Source: Glandiceps talaboti (lineage: Eukaryota > Hemichordata > Enteropneusta > Spengelidae). Taken from it: a DNA stretch of 64,000 nt. Every line of letters starts with the position of its first letter. The stretch's first letter is position 1. The notes under the pieces were generated by a model that worked only from the letters and a program-made list of their open reading frames with translations, was not told the origin of the DNA and made no database searches. Of this stretch, positions 43,301 through 54,552 are shown piece after piece. Made by a program: the position numbers and the translations under genes. The stretch covers positions 27,633,449-27,697,448 of the forward strand of contig NC_135553.1 in NCBI RefSeq assembly GCF_964340395.1. Direction: 5' to 3'.

Positions 43301-44310
43301 ATTTTGATACAATGACTAAATTGTGTATTTTGAAACTGTCTGTAACAAGTTTGATTGCTACACACAGTGTATGTATTAATGCATGGCAAATTTGATGTAA
43401 CACAGTTAGACAGACTGACTACCAACATGCATACCTAATACATAGCCTAGCTATGGAAGGAAATGCTGATTGAATTGCTCAACGAAACAACAGTCGAGAT
43501 ATGAGCATTCCTTTTATGCTGCCTCAACTTGGCCGGTAGGATTACCAATCCCTGGGTGATGCCACGGCTGTGTTTAGAATGCCTAATCAGAATCCACTGT
43601 GTTTTCTTCATAGCTGAAGGAGAATTATTTCAGTTGAGATTAACGAAAAATTTCTAGATTGATTCATAATGGAAAATTATCAGACAAAAAATCCTGTGAA
43701 TGGATACTACTGACAGCGTTGTTGTTGAGAGGCAAGTCGAAAGGAAATTATTAGTTGTAAATGAATTCAGCAATTTGTGTTTGCTTTCAGAAACATTGTG
43801 CATCTCACAGTTTTTTTCTGTTATCAACAGACTTCTCATCCTTACTGTAGTTAACATGGCATCGTTGTAAGACTTGAATCATGTTATTTACACTGCCATT
43901 GAGGTCTTTGGCAGTCCTTCATGTCAGTGCTGCCTCTCAATCCAGACCCTTGTCTACATGTATGCAGTCAGTGTGCCAAACACCAGGACATTCAATAGTA
44001 GTTTAGTGCCAAATGTTCATCAGTCCTGGTAATTCAATGCTTATTCCCAACATCTCCATTGTGACAAATTTAATGAAAACTATTTATGTTGGAAATTCTG
44101 TCTTCACACTAGCATTACTGATGAAGTTTATTCGGGTAAACCAGTAAATAAAGAGACAATTTTTTTTTTACGAAGAGAGAAGAGAGTATATTGTATACAG
44201 CATATTTTTAACCTCTCTACAATATTTGTTCTAATCAAATGGTTTTAAGTTATCATGTATAGTTTACCAGTATTTTTGGTGAAATTTTTTTTCCTACAGA
44301 TTGGAATCTG
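37397..44310. other. Intronic AT-rich, CpG-depleted stretch
   Basis: About 6.9 kb of single-copy sequence without sizeable tandem arrays. By hand count, 41521-41820 holds one CpG in 300 bases. Open frames are short and none has a recognisable domain. The frame at 39322-39591 is Lys/Cys-rich but lacks splice or start support. Confidence 0.45.
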
Positions 44311-44352
44311 TCAAGACAAATTAGGTGATTGATCTGTCTGTTTCTTGTATAG

Positions 44353-44466
44353 GTTCGGGCTACTCATACTTGGGCGGATATATGGCGTCTGTATCTGATG
44401 GCTACAAAGGGACCAGCGGACCTCCAAGCTCCATGCCGATTGGCCAGTTTTGGAGCCCACCAGAGG
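44353..44466 (+). CDS. Second coding exon, phase-1 symmetric, of the same gene
   Basis: The exon is 114 bp (38 codons), entered and left in phase 1, so it could be skipped without breaking the frame. The acceptor is a pyrimidine-rich tract ending TATAG at 44352; the donor GTATGT starts at 44467. It completes the Gly codon begun at 26167 and encodes a Gly/Tyr/Ser-rich segment with SGYSYLGGYMASVSDGYKG, then GPPSSMPIGQFWSPPE. Evenly spaced aromatic residues in a disordered background and a WSPPE-like terminus resemble linear interaction segments rather than a folded domain. CpG is retained in the exon (GGACGG-like codons are absent but TTCGGG, GGCGGA and GCGTCT are present) against a CpG-poor intron, as expected for constrained sequence. 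Family not recognised. Confidence 0.72.
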
Positions 44467-45195
44467 GTATGTTTTCATATGGTTCATTTTCAGCACTTCA
44501 TTACACACTAAAATGTTTGATTTCCTAGCTTTAGGGGTATGACCTTCCTTATTACATTGCTTGTTTTTACCGATTACTGAATTTTCAGGTGGACTATGTA
44601 AGCATTACACATGTTACAAAGTATGGTGATGCTATACCTGTAATTGTGCTAAATACGTAGCTGTTGCATGTCATAGAAAAACATGTACTTCTGTGAAGTT
44701 TTGAGTTTTTAAAAAAATACCTTTGTATGGTCACTGTTCCTTGAAATATTTCAATAGGGTTCTGGGAGCAAACAATGCCATTGTTGGATTGACAAATGAG
44801 ATGTGGGCATATCTAGGCATGTACGATATCCTCTCGGTTTGATGTTTGCTATTTTGTAGGAGGCTTGGGGCAATAGGCTATCAAACTTACATGTAAGTCA
44901 ATGATGAAGTTTTATCATCCCGGTAGATTCTGAAAACTAACAATATGGCATCTTGTCCATCTTGTCGTTAAAAGAATTAAATGCACAGTTTGAATGCATT
45001 GAACTAATCAAAGATTTGACAACAAATGCAATCTAATATGTATATTGGTCAAACTAAATTATTGACCTTCGAGATTGGGGACAGTAGCACAGTTTCTACA
45101 GCTAAGAATCACGGTTGTCTTGGCAACCATTGTGTGCAAGGTTCACTAGGTGCTTTATGATACCAACTCCCAAGTGTAACAGTGTTGTCTCAGTA

Positions 45196-45297
45196 GACAC
45201 AGAGGGCATACTAGTTGTACCCATAGACTTGACACAGAGGGCATACTAGTTGTACCCATAGACTTGACACAGAGGGCATACTAGTTGTACCCATGGC
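45196..45297. repeat. 35-bp minisatellite, three copies
   Basis: Units start GACACAGAGGGCATACTAGT at 45196, 45231 and 45266; identical except at the last copy's end. Confidence 0.95.
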
Positions 45298-46100
45298 AGT
45301 AAGAACACAATATGAACGCTGAATACATCCATCGTTCATATTCTTGATATCAATAAAACATGAATATGCACACAGGCATTGTGTGCTTAGCACATTCATA
45401 TGGATTACACTCAGTTAATCAATATAGGGAGATTGGTATAATTTGCAAAGACTTTGACAGGCATACAGAAATGAAAATTGGAGTTTACACTCAGACAAAA
45501 ATGGATGCTAGTCAGAAGCAGTTTGAACCATGAAAGGCCCAAATGACAAACACTAAACATGTTGTCAATTATTGCTTTTAGACCCTGTGTCTCTTTTCAG
45601 TGCAATTATGTAGAGATATTGTATTGCCTCTGTGTAGGCACCTCAGTGTCCATCTTTCTTGTAAGCCCTTTCAGCAGATTTTTTAAACACCTTGGAATAA
45701 TTGAAGGGAATAACAATAAAAGCCATCAAATTTCATCACATAATTGTCAATACAGTGAAACAGCCAAATAGTATAAAGTTACATTTATTTTAATTTCATT
45801 ACAATATTATCATCTTGTCAGTATTCATATTTTTGGAGAGAAAAAACGCTTTATTGATTTTTGTATCACATATAGTATAGTAGGGGAGTCTAGATAAGAT
45901 ATTCAATTATCACAGTAAGACTAAAATGTGCTGGAAATTGGAACTAATTTGGAGCATACATGGTTTTCTTATATCAAAAATACTATCATTTTTGTGTGTG
46001 TAAAAATAGATAATCTATAGAATATATCTTTCAAAATGTAAAATTGGATAAATGATATATATATATAAATTAGGAAGTATAGAAGAAAACCAAGCACTGT

Positions 46101-46182
46101 ATAATTGATATGATACAGTTATGGCATCATAATAATATCTAATAATTGATATGATACAGTTATGGCATCATAATAATATCTA
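46101..46182. repeat. 41-bp tandem duplication
   Basis: ATAATTGATATGATACAGTT starts at 46101 and 46142; the two copies are essentially identical. Confidence 0.95.
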
Positions 46183-46426
46183 TAGGTATTGAAAACAATG
46201 TGCTAAACATGAAAATGTCTGAATATGACAATAATATTCAACCCAAAATATCCCCAGCCATAAAAGCCTCAAAATGTAGAAATATGTAAATTGTAAAGGT
46301 CTGACACATTTATAAACTATTCTGACTAAGTAGTGGCTGATCAAGAACATCTGATAGAAGAGTAAGCATGGAGGGAAAAATTGTAAACACAATTGGCAGT
46401 AAAAACTTATTGCTCCATGTATTGGT

Positions 46427-46683
46427 TTGGGAACATTGGTCTGGTAATGTTTGGGGACGTTGGTCTGGTAATGTTTGGGAACGTTGGTCTGGTAATGTTT
46501 GGAAACGTTGGTCTGGTAATGTTTGGAAACGTTGGTCTGGTAATGTTTGGGAACGTTGGTCTGGTAATGTTTGGGGACGTTGGTCTGGTAATGTTTGGGA
46601 ATGTTGGTCTGGTAATGTTTGGGAATGTTGGTCTGGTAATGTTTGGAAACGTTGGTCTGGTAATGTTTGGGAACGTTGGTAAT
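46427..46683. repeat. 24-bp minisatellite, about 10.5 copies
   Basis: The unit is GGTCTGGTAATGTTTGGGAA plus CGTT. Variants at two positions (GGGAACG, GGGGACG, GGAAACG, GGGAATG) are shuffled among copies. Because 24 is eight codons, frames stay open on both strands in several registers; none is a plausible gene. Confidence 0.97.
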
Positions 46684-46984
46684 GGAAGGTGATCTGGTAA
46701 AGCTTGCACAGATTTCCACTCAATGTATGTGTAACATTTGATGAAGAATCCCAGTAAAATAGTGTAGGAGCTCAGGTAGATGTTATTTACTTTCTGCTGT
46801 TTCACAAAATTGCTGATTCCGCAAAGTACTGTAGGTGAATGTCTGGTGAAACAGTGTACATGTAGGTTGGAAATGTAGAAGGTGGATGGACTTTTTGTGT
46901 TGCATTTGTGTAATTCAACTTCAGTGTGTCATGGTATGACAGCATCATAGCATATTATATTCCAGTCTGACTTTCTGCTAGTTA

Positions 46985-47468
46985 CAGGGGTAGGATAGAG
47001 ACGGGAATCAAATCATTATTTAAACAATTAAATCAGATACTATGACTAGGAATTATCTCCTATAAACCCATGTCACGTACATGTACCCATTTTCTCTGAT
47101 GCAGCGTATGGGGTACAATCGAAGGGAAGTCCTTTGCTAGTGAGTGTTAGATTTCTTTTGAAAATAGCATTCAGTTTTAGATTTGATATCTTAAAGGTGT
47201 TCTATCCAATGTCATTGATACTTTTCATATATTTTAACATTGGAAGCGACATGTTTAAGATATCACATCTAAAACTGAATGTTGTTTTTGGAAGAAAAGT
47301 AACACAAGACTTCCCTTTGATGGGTGCTGCCATTTTGGAAAGTTGCGACCTCACATGGTGATTCAGAGAAACTGGTATATGACATGGGTTTTTAGGGGAC
47401 AATTCCCAGTCTTTAGTCTGATTTAATTGTTTCAAAATTAAGTGACACCTATGTCTATCCCACCCCTG
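46985..47468. mobile_element. Foldback/MITE-like element, 0.48 kb, TA-flanked
   Basis: The two halves are inverted copies of each other over almost the whole length, centred near 47226. Matching pairs include CAGGGGTAGGATAGA at 46985 with its complement ending at 47468; AAACAATTAAATCAGA (about 47021) with TCTGATTTAATTGTTT (about 47417); AAACCCATGTCA (about 47066) with TGACATGGGTTT (about 47380); GAAGGGAAGTC (about 47120) with GACTTCCCTTT (about 47310); CAGTTTTAGATTTGATATCT (about 47172) with AGATATCACATCTAAAACTG (about 47258); and CCAATG/CATTGG near the centre. The unpaired loop is only about 25 bp. Termini are CAGGGG...CCCCTG, each bordered by TA, as for a Tc1/mariner-type target duplication. 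No transposase is encoded. Superfamily assignment is tentative; arms have diverged, so it is not very recent. Confidence 0.85.
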
Positions 47469-47560
47469 TAGCTAGAGACAAGTGGAAATTGAAAATTAAA
47501 ATCTCACTTTCTGATGATGGTGAAGCATTACTCTTGCTGAGGAAATGTTGAATTCAAACA

Positions 47561-47904
47561 TTAGAAAGGATGATATTGTCATGGCAACCAATAGCCATGT
47601 ATTTTAGAAAGGATGATATTGTCATGGCAACCAATAGCCATGTATTTTAGAAAGGATGATATTGTCATGACAACCAATAGCCATGTATTTTAGAAAGGAT
47701 GATATTGTCATGGCAACGATTAGCCATGTATTTTAGAAAGTATGACATTGTCATGGCAACCAATAGCCATGTATTTTAGAAAGGATAATATTGTCATGGC
47801 AACCAATAGCCATGTATTTTAGAAAGGATAATATTGTCATGGCAACCAATAGCCATGTATTTTAGAAAGGATAATATTGTCATGGCAACCAATAGCCATG
47901 TATT
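47561..47904. repeat. 43-bp minisatellite, eight copies
   Basis: The unit starts TTAGAAAGGATGATATTGTC and continues ATGGCAACCAATAGCCATG. Copies differ at a few positions (GATGATA/GATAATA, GGCAACC/GACAACC); the last three share the GATAATA variant, marking local amplification. Confidence 0.97.
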
Positions 47905-49119
47905 TTAGGACTCTTGTATCAGAGACATGAAATGTTTCATCAAAATTTCAACTATGATATTTTGAGGAAAACAAAGGAAATAAGATTTGCAATTGAAGAT
48001 TTGTACTTGATTACTCAGTTGATGCATATGATAGTTTTGATGTGTGAAATGTTTTGTATTGGTGAATTGAGTATTACTACGGTACTTGAGGATATATAGT
48101 CACCAGAAAATATAGAACATCAATGAATCATCTGCAAACAATTTCAAAGGGGGTCAGAATATAGAATTTTGTATGTAGAACGTGTAACAAGTGACATCGT
48201 ACATCTTTAAAGTAGAGCCCTTTTTCATCAATGATTTAGAATCGATGAGTATCTTTATGTTATGGCTGTCAGAAAAACCACAAAGCCCTTTTTTCTCTAA
48301 TGATTTATTACTGACCATTTTGACTAACAAATTGTTTTAAGAATGACATCGGTCATTTAGAAGTGGAGATGGATTTATCATCAAATTGGTTGGACTAGGT
48401 GTAGAGTTGAAAAAATGGCCAAAAAAGACTACCTATTATCTAGGAATATACATGCGGGCAATTTGATGGATACAACAACACATCAGAATTTGACAAGGGT
48501 TTGAAAGATGATGGTGTGATAAAAGGGATGTGCACCCCCACGACAATCAACAATGTACTGCTGCTATTAATTGTCTTCTGTCTGGTGTACATGTAGTGAT
48601 AAAACAATTTTGAATGACATACACTCTTTGGTAATAATTATAGGTGTGCCTAAAGATAAAGACACCCCTACTTTGTTCTGGTGTTTGGCAAACACAACTT
48701 CACTGTACAGATTATGCAGATTGCTTGAATTGTCTTGAAAAAAATCCATTGCAACCGTTTCTCTCTTTGCAATACAACATGTTGAGTGAGGTTATGCCAT
48801 GCACATGGGTTGTTGTGTTGGTTTCTTGTGTTTCACATTCACATAGGGTTGTCAGTTGTTTGGTTTTTCCCTCATATTGAGGCCGAGTCAAGCTTGATAG
48901 GATGCATCAGTGGTTAAATAGGGAAAAAACTCCACATGCAATACTTATGTTAATCAGGTAATTGCAGCCAATTTAGAGAGATAGCATCTTTGATCAGCCT
49001 TTGTGGAAATTCTGATTCAGTACTGTCATGTATCCCATTAACTGTGCACTTTACACTTTATTTTTGCCATGTTCTCATTGCATCTAAAACAGCAGTTACT
49101 TTCAAAGAACAGCTTTGTA
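47905..49119. other. Intronic stretch, nothing recognised
   Basis: Single-copy, CpG-poor sequence. No exon, RNA gene or repeat of size seen. Confidence 0.45.
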
Positions 49120-49376
49120 TTTCAGTGTGTGTGCACAGAGACCGTTCGCTCTCATTTCAATGTGTGTGAGACATTTGGTTGCCATTTCAATGTGTGTGAG
49201 ACCATTATATGTAGCTGCCATTTCAGTGTGTGTGACTGTTAGCTGCCATTTCAGTGTGTGTGAGACCATTAGCTGCCATTTCAGTGTGTGTGAGACTGTT
49301 AGCTGCCATTTCAGTGTGTGTGAGACTGTTAGCTGCCATTTCAGTGTGTGAGACCATTAGCTGCCACTTCAGTGTG
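49120..49376. repeat. About 30-bp minisatellite, about eight irregular copies
   Basis: The unit is GTTAGCTGCCATTTCAGTGT followed by GTGTGAGACT. The left copies are divergent (ATTTCAATGTGTGTGAGACA), the middle copies homogeneous, and the right edge decays again. Confidence 0.94.
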
Positions 49377-50260
49377 AGTTGTAGAGTCAAAAATTGATAG
49401 TTTTGATGAAAATCTAGAATTTTGAATTTTACCTGGTACACTGTAGATGGTCTCTATTAACCATGTAATTTTATACTGTTAAAATCATGTTGTTTTCTAC
49501 TTAAACTTAAAATAAATTGTGTGGTTCTGATTACGCTCAATTTTAGAATAGGTTGGGTAGGTAGATTTTTTATTTTATTTTATTTTATTTTTTTTTCATG
49601 TGTGAGTGTCTAGTTCAGGTTTTCCATTGTTTTCCAAATGGTCTCTGTGTTGTTTATTTTGTCCCTATCAGATGTACAGCCATTACAGATGGGAAGAACA
49701 GTTTTATATTGTCTTTTTAAGTTGATGTCAGTTTCAGCATCCACTATTCCTCGTGAGACTTCCCAATTTTTGCAATTTTATTATTTCTCTGTCAAAAAAA
49801 GTCACAAAAAGTTTAGGGTCAGCAGTGAAAAATTAGGTGGGGTCAGGTAACAGGAACCAAACAACAATTATTTTTTTAGGCCTTAAGACCTTTTCCACTT
49901 ACTATCCATACATGTAAGATAATGTAATATACATATACAGTCCATCAGGTTCAATTTGTTAACATCAAGTTCATCAACAAAAAAGAAATGAATTCTATCC
50001 TTCTCTATTAATAGTGTGAACTTTGGATTAACCTGTCATACATTTATTTATTTATTTATTTATTTATATTTATTTATTTATTTCCAAGGATGACTTACCG
50101 GATGGGTCCCATTTACAGGGTCCATACACAAATACAGAGTTCGCTGTTGAACTTTCAGTTATATTGAAATTAAATAGGATGGAAAAACCAACTCCAAGTT
50201 TAAGACTAGTGTGTTGTCATATTGCGAAATTGAGAGAGAGTTGAACCTAGATGTTGTATA
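49377..50260. other. Intronic stretch with (ATTT)n tracts
   Basis: Contains T-rich ATTTT repeats at about 49568-49594 and an (ATTT)n tract at about 50041-50085. Otherwise unique. Confidence 0.55.
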
Positions 50261-50411
50261 AAACAACCTACATGTACATGTATACACAGTGTGATGATCA
50301 ACACAATAGAAACGCCATCGGTAGTATCATCATAAACAACCTACATGTACATGTATACACAGTGTGATGATCAACACAATAGAAACGCCATGGGTAGTAT
50401 CATCATAAACA
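50261..50411. repeat. 73-bp tandem duplication
   Basis: AAACAACCTACATGTACATG begins at 50261 and 50334, with a few bases of a third copy at 50407. The two full copies differ at about one base. Each carries the palindrome ACATGTACATGT, the motif that also distinguishes long monomers of the 56-59 kb array. Confidence 0.95.
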
Positions 50412-50893
50412 AATTGTCATCCCTCTGTTGTCTTACTATTGAAAAAAAACATTAGATTTTTAAAATCTTGCTAATATTTTCTGGATTCAGTTTTTATGTT
50501 TAAATCTATTGTATTTCAGTTAAAGATTTTTGCATATTTTTGTCAGGTTCATTGTTATGGCAAGACTGGTGATAACTACGTACAGTGTACAAAATGGAAA
50601 TATGTAACTATATCAGAAATCCAATGATAAATTATATTTTGTGTGGGTAGCTGGTTCTGTGTTGATGAACTAGAGACACAGGAAGGCTGCCTTTGGCTCT
50701 TCCTGATGATATCCTGTGTTTTCATTGCATTTCCAGTCTCCATGCATAGATTGAAAGGGCTAAACAGGTTTCACGGGTATCATATGTCTGATTGTGCTGT
50801 GGTGCACTTTCTGCCCAGTGCATCCCCAAAATCTTATTAGTTTTTTTAAAAGATTGGTTTGTTCATTATTCATAGTTACAAAATATAGAATTA

Positions 50894-51222
50894 CACCATT
50901 CACTACTTGTAAGTTGTATGTTTTGATGTGATGTGTGTTCCACCATTCACTACTTGTAAGTTGTATGTTTTGATGTGATGTGTGTTACACCATTCACTAC
51001 TTGTAAGTTGTATGTTTTGATGTGATGTGTGTTCCACCATTCTTTACTAGTAAGTTGTATGTTTTGATGTGATGTGTGTTCCACCATTCACTACTAGTAA
51101 GTTGTATGTTTTGATGTGATGTGTGTTCCACCATTCACTACTAGTAAGTTGTATGTTTTGATGTGATGTGTGTTCCACCATTCTTTACTAGTAAGTATGT
51201 TGGTTGTATGTCTTGATGTGAT
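50894..51222. repeat. 47-bp minisatellite, about seven copies
   Basis: The unit is CACCATTCACTACTTGTAAG followed by TTGTATGTTTTGATGTGATG and TGTGTTC; starts at 50894, 50941 and onward every 47 bp. Variants CACTACT/CTTTACT and ACTTG/ACTAG are distributed in blocks. Confidence 0.96.
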
Positions 51223-51320
51223 GTATGTTCCGGAACGTTCATCCCATAATTTCATCCATTGATCTCACGTAGTGTGGGAGTTGTACATTTTATGTGTATG
51301 AAAGACAAGTGCTAGCCCAG

Positions 51321-51529
51321 AGATTTGGCTATCTGGCTAAATTGACAAGGTTTAGATTTGGCTATCTGGCTATTAAAATTGACAAGGTTTAGATTTGGCT
51401 ATCTGGCTAAATTGACAAAGTTTAGATTTGGCTATCTGGCTAAATTGACAAAGTTTAGATTTGGCTATCTGGCTAAATTGACAAAGTTTAGATTTGGCTA
51501 TCTGGCTAAATTGACAAGGCTTAGATTTG
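51321..51529. repeat. 33-bp minisatellite, six to seven copies
   Basis: The unit is AGATTTGGCTATCTGGCTAA plus ATTGACAAGGTTT. One copy carries a 4-bp TATT insertion. The unit is 11 codons, so a frame stays open incidentally. Confidence 0.96.
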
Positions 51530-52064
51530 GGCTAATACAAGCCACATTACCAAGTCTCCGGGACTGACTATTTCCACCATTTCCCTGACACAGATACATG
51601 TATTTTCCATTTCTGTTGTTATGTTTCCTGTGGTTTTCAGCTCTATTTTAAGACTACTAATTGACTGGTTTCCTTGTTCCTATTAAATAGATCATGATCA
51701 TTGTTGTTTGTAAGAGAGTTATACACGTAATTGGCAACTGTAGTAGTTGTTGTTGTTGACAGTAAAGCCGTGATCTTACTATTCTTAGTCTATAAAACTA
51801 AGGTGGATGTAATGTGACATTTACAGTTTGTTGAATATTTACTAGGGTCCATGTTGGCAAAATTTGACATGTGGTTACTATGGTAATTGCACTTATTGGC
51901 TGTATGGCAGGGATAGAATAGAATTCTAGATAGAAGTTCTTACATGTACCTTTTCTTTGTCATCAGAGATATTAATATACAATGATTGAATATAGCTTTC
52001 TACTCAAAACCTTATTTGTAGTTCTGCATGAGTTAATATAAACACTTCATTTAGAGAAACACAT
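51530..52064. other. Intronic stretch, nothing recognised
   Basis: Unique AT-rich sequence between two minisatellites. Confidence 0.45.
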
Positions 52065-52650
52065 TCTATAAATCCACTAGAATACTTTGTATAGAGTTCT
52101 ATAAATCCACCAAAATACTTTGTATAGAGTTCTATAAATCCACCAGAATACTTTGTATAGAGTTCTATAAATCCACCAAAATACTTTGTATAGAGTTCTA
52201 TAAATCCACCAAAATACTTTGTATAGAGTTCTATAAATCCACCAAAATACTTTGTATAGAGTTCCATAAATCCACCAGAATACTTTGTATAGAGTTCTAT
52301 AAATCCACTAGAATACTTTGTATAGAGTTCTATAAATCACCAGAATACTTTGTATAGAGTTCTATAAATCACCAGAATACTTTGTATAGAGTTCTATAAA
52401 TCCACCAGAATACTTTGTATAGAGTTCTATAAATCCACCAGAATATTTTGTAGAGTTCTATAAATCACCAGAATACTTTGTATAGAGTTCTATAAATCCA
52501 CTAGAATACTTTGTATAGAGTTCTATAAATCCACTAGAATACTTTGTATAGAGTCCTATAAATCACCATAATACTTTTGTAGAATTCTATAAATCCACCA
52601 GAATACTTTGTATAGAGTTCTATAAATCTACCAGAAATATTTTGTTCAGT
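52065..52650. repeat. 33-bp minisatellite, about 17 copies
   Basis: The unit is TATAAATCCACCAGAATACT plus TTGTATAGAGTTC. Variants are CACCA/CACTA, CAGAA/CAAAA and a 1-bp deletion (AATCCACC to AATCACC) present in several monomers. The right end is more degenerate than the left. Confidence 0.97.
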
Positions 52651-53033
52651 TCTGTGTGTATGTGTTTACAAGCAAGGAAATACAGTATGTTGTCCATGCA
52701 ATGTATATTTACTAGAACTATTGTACATGTATAATATATTGTATCATCACCATGGAAACTGTAACTTGTTAGTATATTTTTCATAATGTTCACATGGAAT
52801 GTTTCACTTGTACTAGAAGTACTGTAGCATGTCTCTTGAATTCACTAAATCACTTTATAGAATTCTACATTGTTAAAGGAATAGGAAACCATTCACGTAT
52901 AGATTTCCATTGGATCTCTGATCTTCCAAATAAGAAAATATTCAAGTTAATATACATGTAGTCAGTAAGCATGTCTTAAAACAATTCTATGTAGTAAATG
53001 TTGGAACACTTCATGATAATGCCATCACTGTCA

Positions 53034-53359
53034 TATCTTGGAACCAAAGAATCGACACAATTGGCTGTTGTATCTTGGAACCAAAGAATCGACACAATTG
53101 GCTGTTGTATCTTGGAACCAAAGAATCGACACAATTGGCTGTTGTATCTTGGAACCAAAGAATCGACACAATTGGCTGTTGTATCTTGGAACCAAAGAAT
53201 CGACACAATTGGCTGTTGTATCTTGGAACCAAAGAATCGACACAATTGGCTGTTGTATCTTGGAACCAAAGAATCGACACAATTGGCTGTTGTATCTTGG
53301 AACCAAAGAATCGACACAATTGGCTGTTGTATCTTGGAACCAAAGAATCGACACAATTG
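53034..53359. repeat. 37-bp minisatellite, nine identical copies
   Basis: The unit is TATCTTGGAACCAAAGAATC plus GACACAATTGGCTGTTG, period exactly 37 bp. I see no difference between full copies. Since 37 is not a multiple of three and the unit lacks stops in most registers, long frames appear in several registers on both strands; none is a gene. There are no unique spacers, so this is not a CRISPR array. Confidence 0.98.
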
Positions 53360-54552
53360 TCCAAGTTAAGCTTCTTATCATACTGATCTTGGCATGGATT
53401 TGTGTCCTAGTAGACTCATCTATTATGTAGTTTTGAATGGTCAAGGTCACTTCAAGTTCATACCTTCAAAAATATACAGAGTGCAAGCAGGGATGACAAA
53501 TTTGGATTGGATGTTGATATTGCCCAGATTACTATCATAAAACTATACATGGGTACATGTGTATCTGAAAACCATGTATGCTACTGTAATTAACATCACT
53601 TCTATATGATGATATTAATATGCAAAACTCATCGTACATTGATTAGTGTCATTATAATTAGTGAGGGATGTCAGTTTGATTGGTGACTACAGGTACAAAC
53701 CTCTCTGTGGATATAAAGGCCAGGTCAACCTTAGCTTGAATGAATCAGCCATCACTTCTGTTTCTCAGCATCACACATTCATAGACATTGCATGTAATGT
53801 TTTGTGAAATACCTAATGGCTAGTTGCATAGTTTTCCACCCAGTTCACCCGTCATCTTTCTTTTATTATAATTCTCTGACTACTTCCAACCCCTTTGGTC
53901 CTATCCATTTCCTTTTCCCTTGTGTTTTTAACATCTTTCTCCAGCAGGGAAATTTTCTTCTGTGTTCCCACTTTACTTTTCCTTTCCAATGGAGTATGCA
54001 GATTTTCATTTTATGGCTATTCCCTGGAATTTGAAATGAAAGTCCTGTGTTTACTTGTTGTCTATAAACTAGCTGAATGTCAGATGGTATCTCTAATTTT
54101 TTGCCTTTCCTGCTTTTTTGTGAATTTTCCCCTTATGTTGAAGAAATTATACACAAGAAATGAAATACAGTTTTTATCAGAATCATTTGTATGATCATAT
54201 GATTACAGGCAATATCATATATTTGTAAGTTTTATTTCCAATTCATACTTGGTATCTCTGATTCACTGACTGATTTAGATCTCATCAAGATGGATAAACT
54301 GTTTTGCTCCAACTTGTCAGAAATACATGTTACACTTCACACTAGAGGACATTTTGTGGGAGTTAACTCTCTTACCACAAAGGTCAAAAGGTTCAGCCCT
54401 TAATAGACTCTTTCCTTTGAGACAAAAGTAAAAGAACAGGAAGGCGTTCTCCAGGAAGATTTCACCTTCCTTTTTGATCCACATCTCTTGTAACAGGTCT
54501 TTATCTTTCCTAGTTTTACAATGAAAGCCAATTAGGTTGAAACAAATCATAG
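53360..54552. other. Intronic stretch, nothing recognised
   Basis: Unique CpG-poor sequence. Frames at 53804-54194 have no recognisable domain. Confidence 0.45.

Larger units (their letters stand above)
26168..44352 (+). other. Long intron (18.2 kb), phase 1
   Basis: Bounded by GTGAGT at 26168 and a pyrimidine-rich tract (CTGTCTGTTTCTTGTATAG) ending at 44352. The first about 4 kb keeps CpG; from about 30.5 kb CpG becomes rare. It contains (TG)n at 31990, several minisatellites and otherwise unique AT-rich sequence. I found no additional exon that clearly joins in frame, but a short one could be missed, so the intron may be two or more introns. Confidence 0.6.

Noticed and set aside
46180-46805. 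Overlapping frames of 99-179 codons on both strands
   Set aside because: All are produced by the 24-bp (eight-codon) minisatellite.
46978-47475. hAT-type assignment of the foldback element from its CAGGGG ends
   Set aside because: The 8 bases on each side do not match as an 8-bp target duplication; TA at both borders fits better with a Tc1/mariner-type MITE, though this stays tentative.
53034-53359. Regular 37-bp repeats as a CRISPR array
   Set aside because: The repeats are directly adjacent, with no unique spacers and no cas genes, and the setting is an animal intron. It is a plain tandem repeat.
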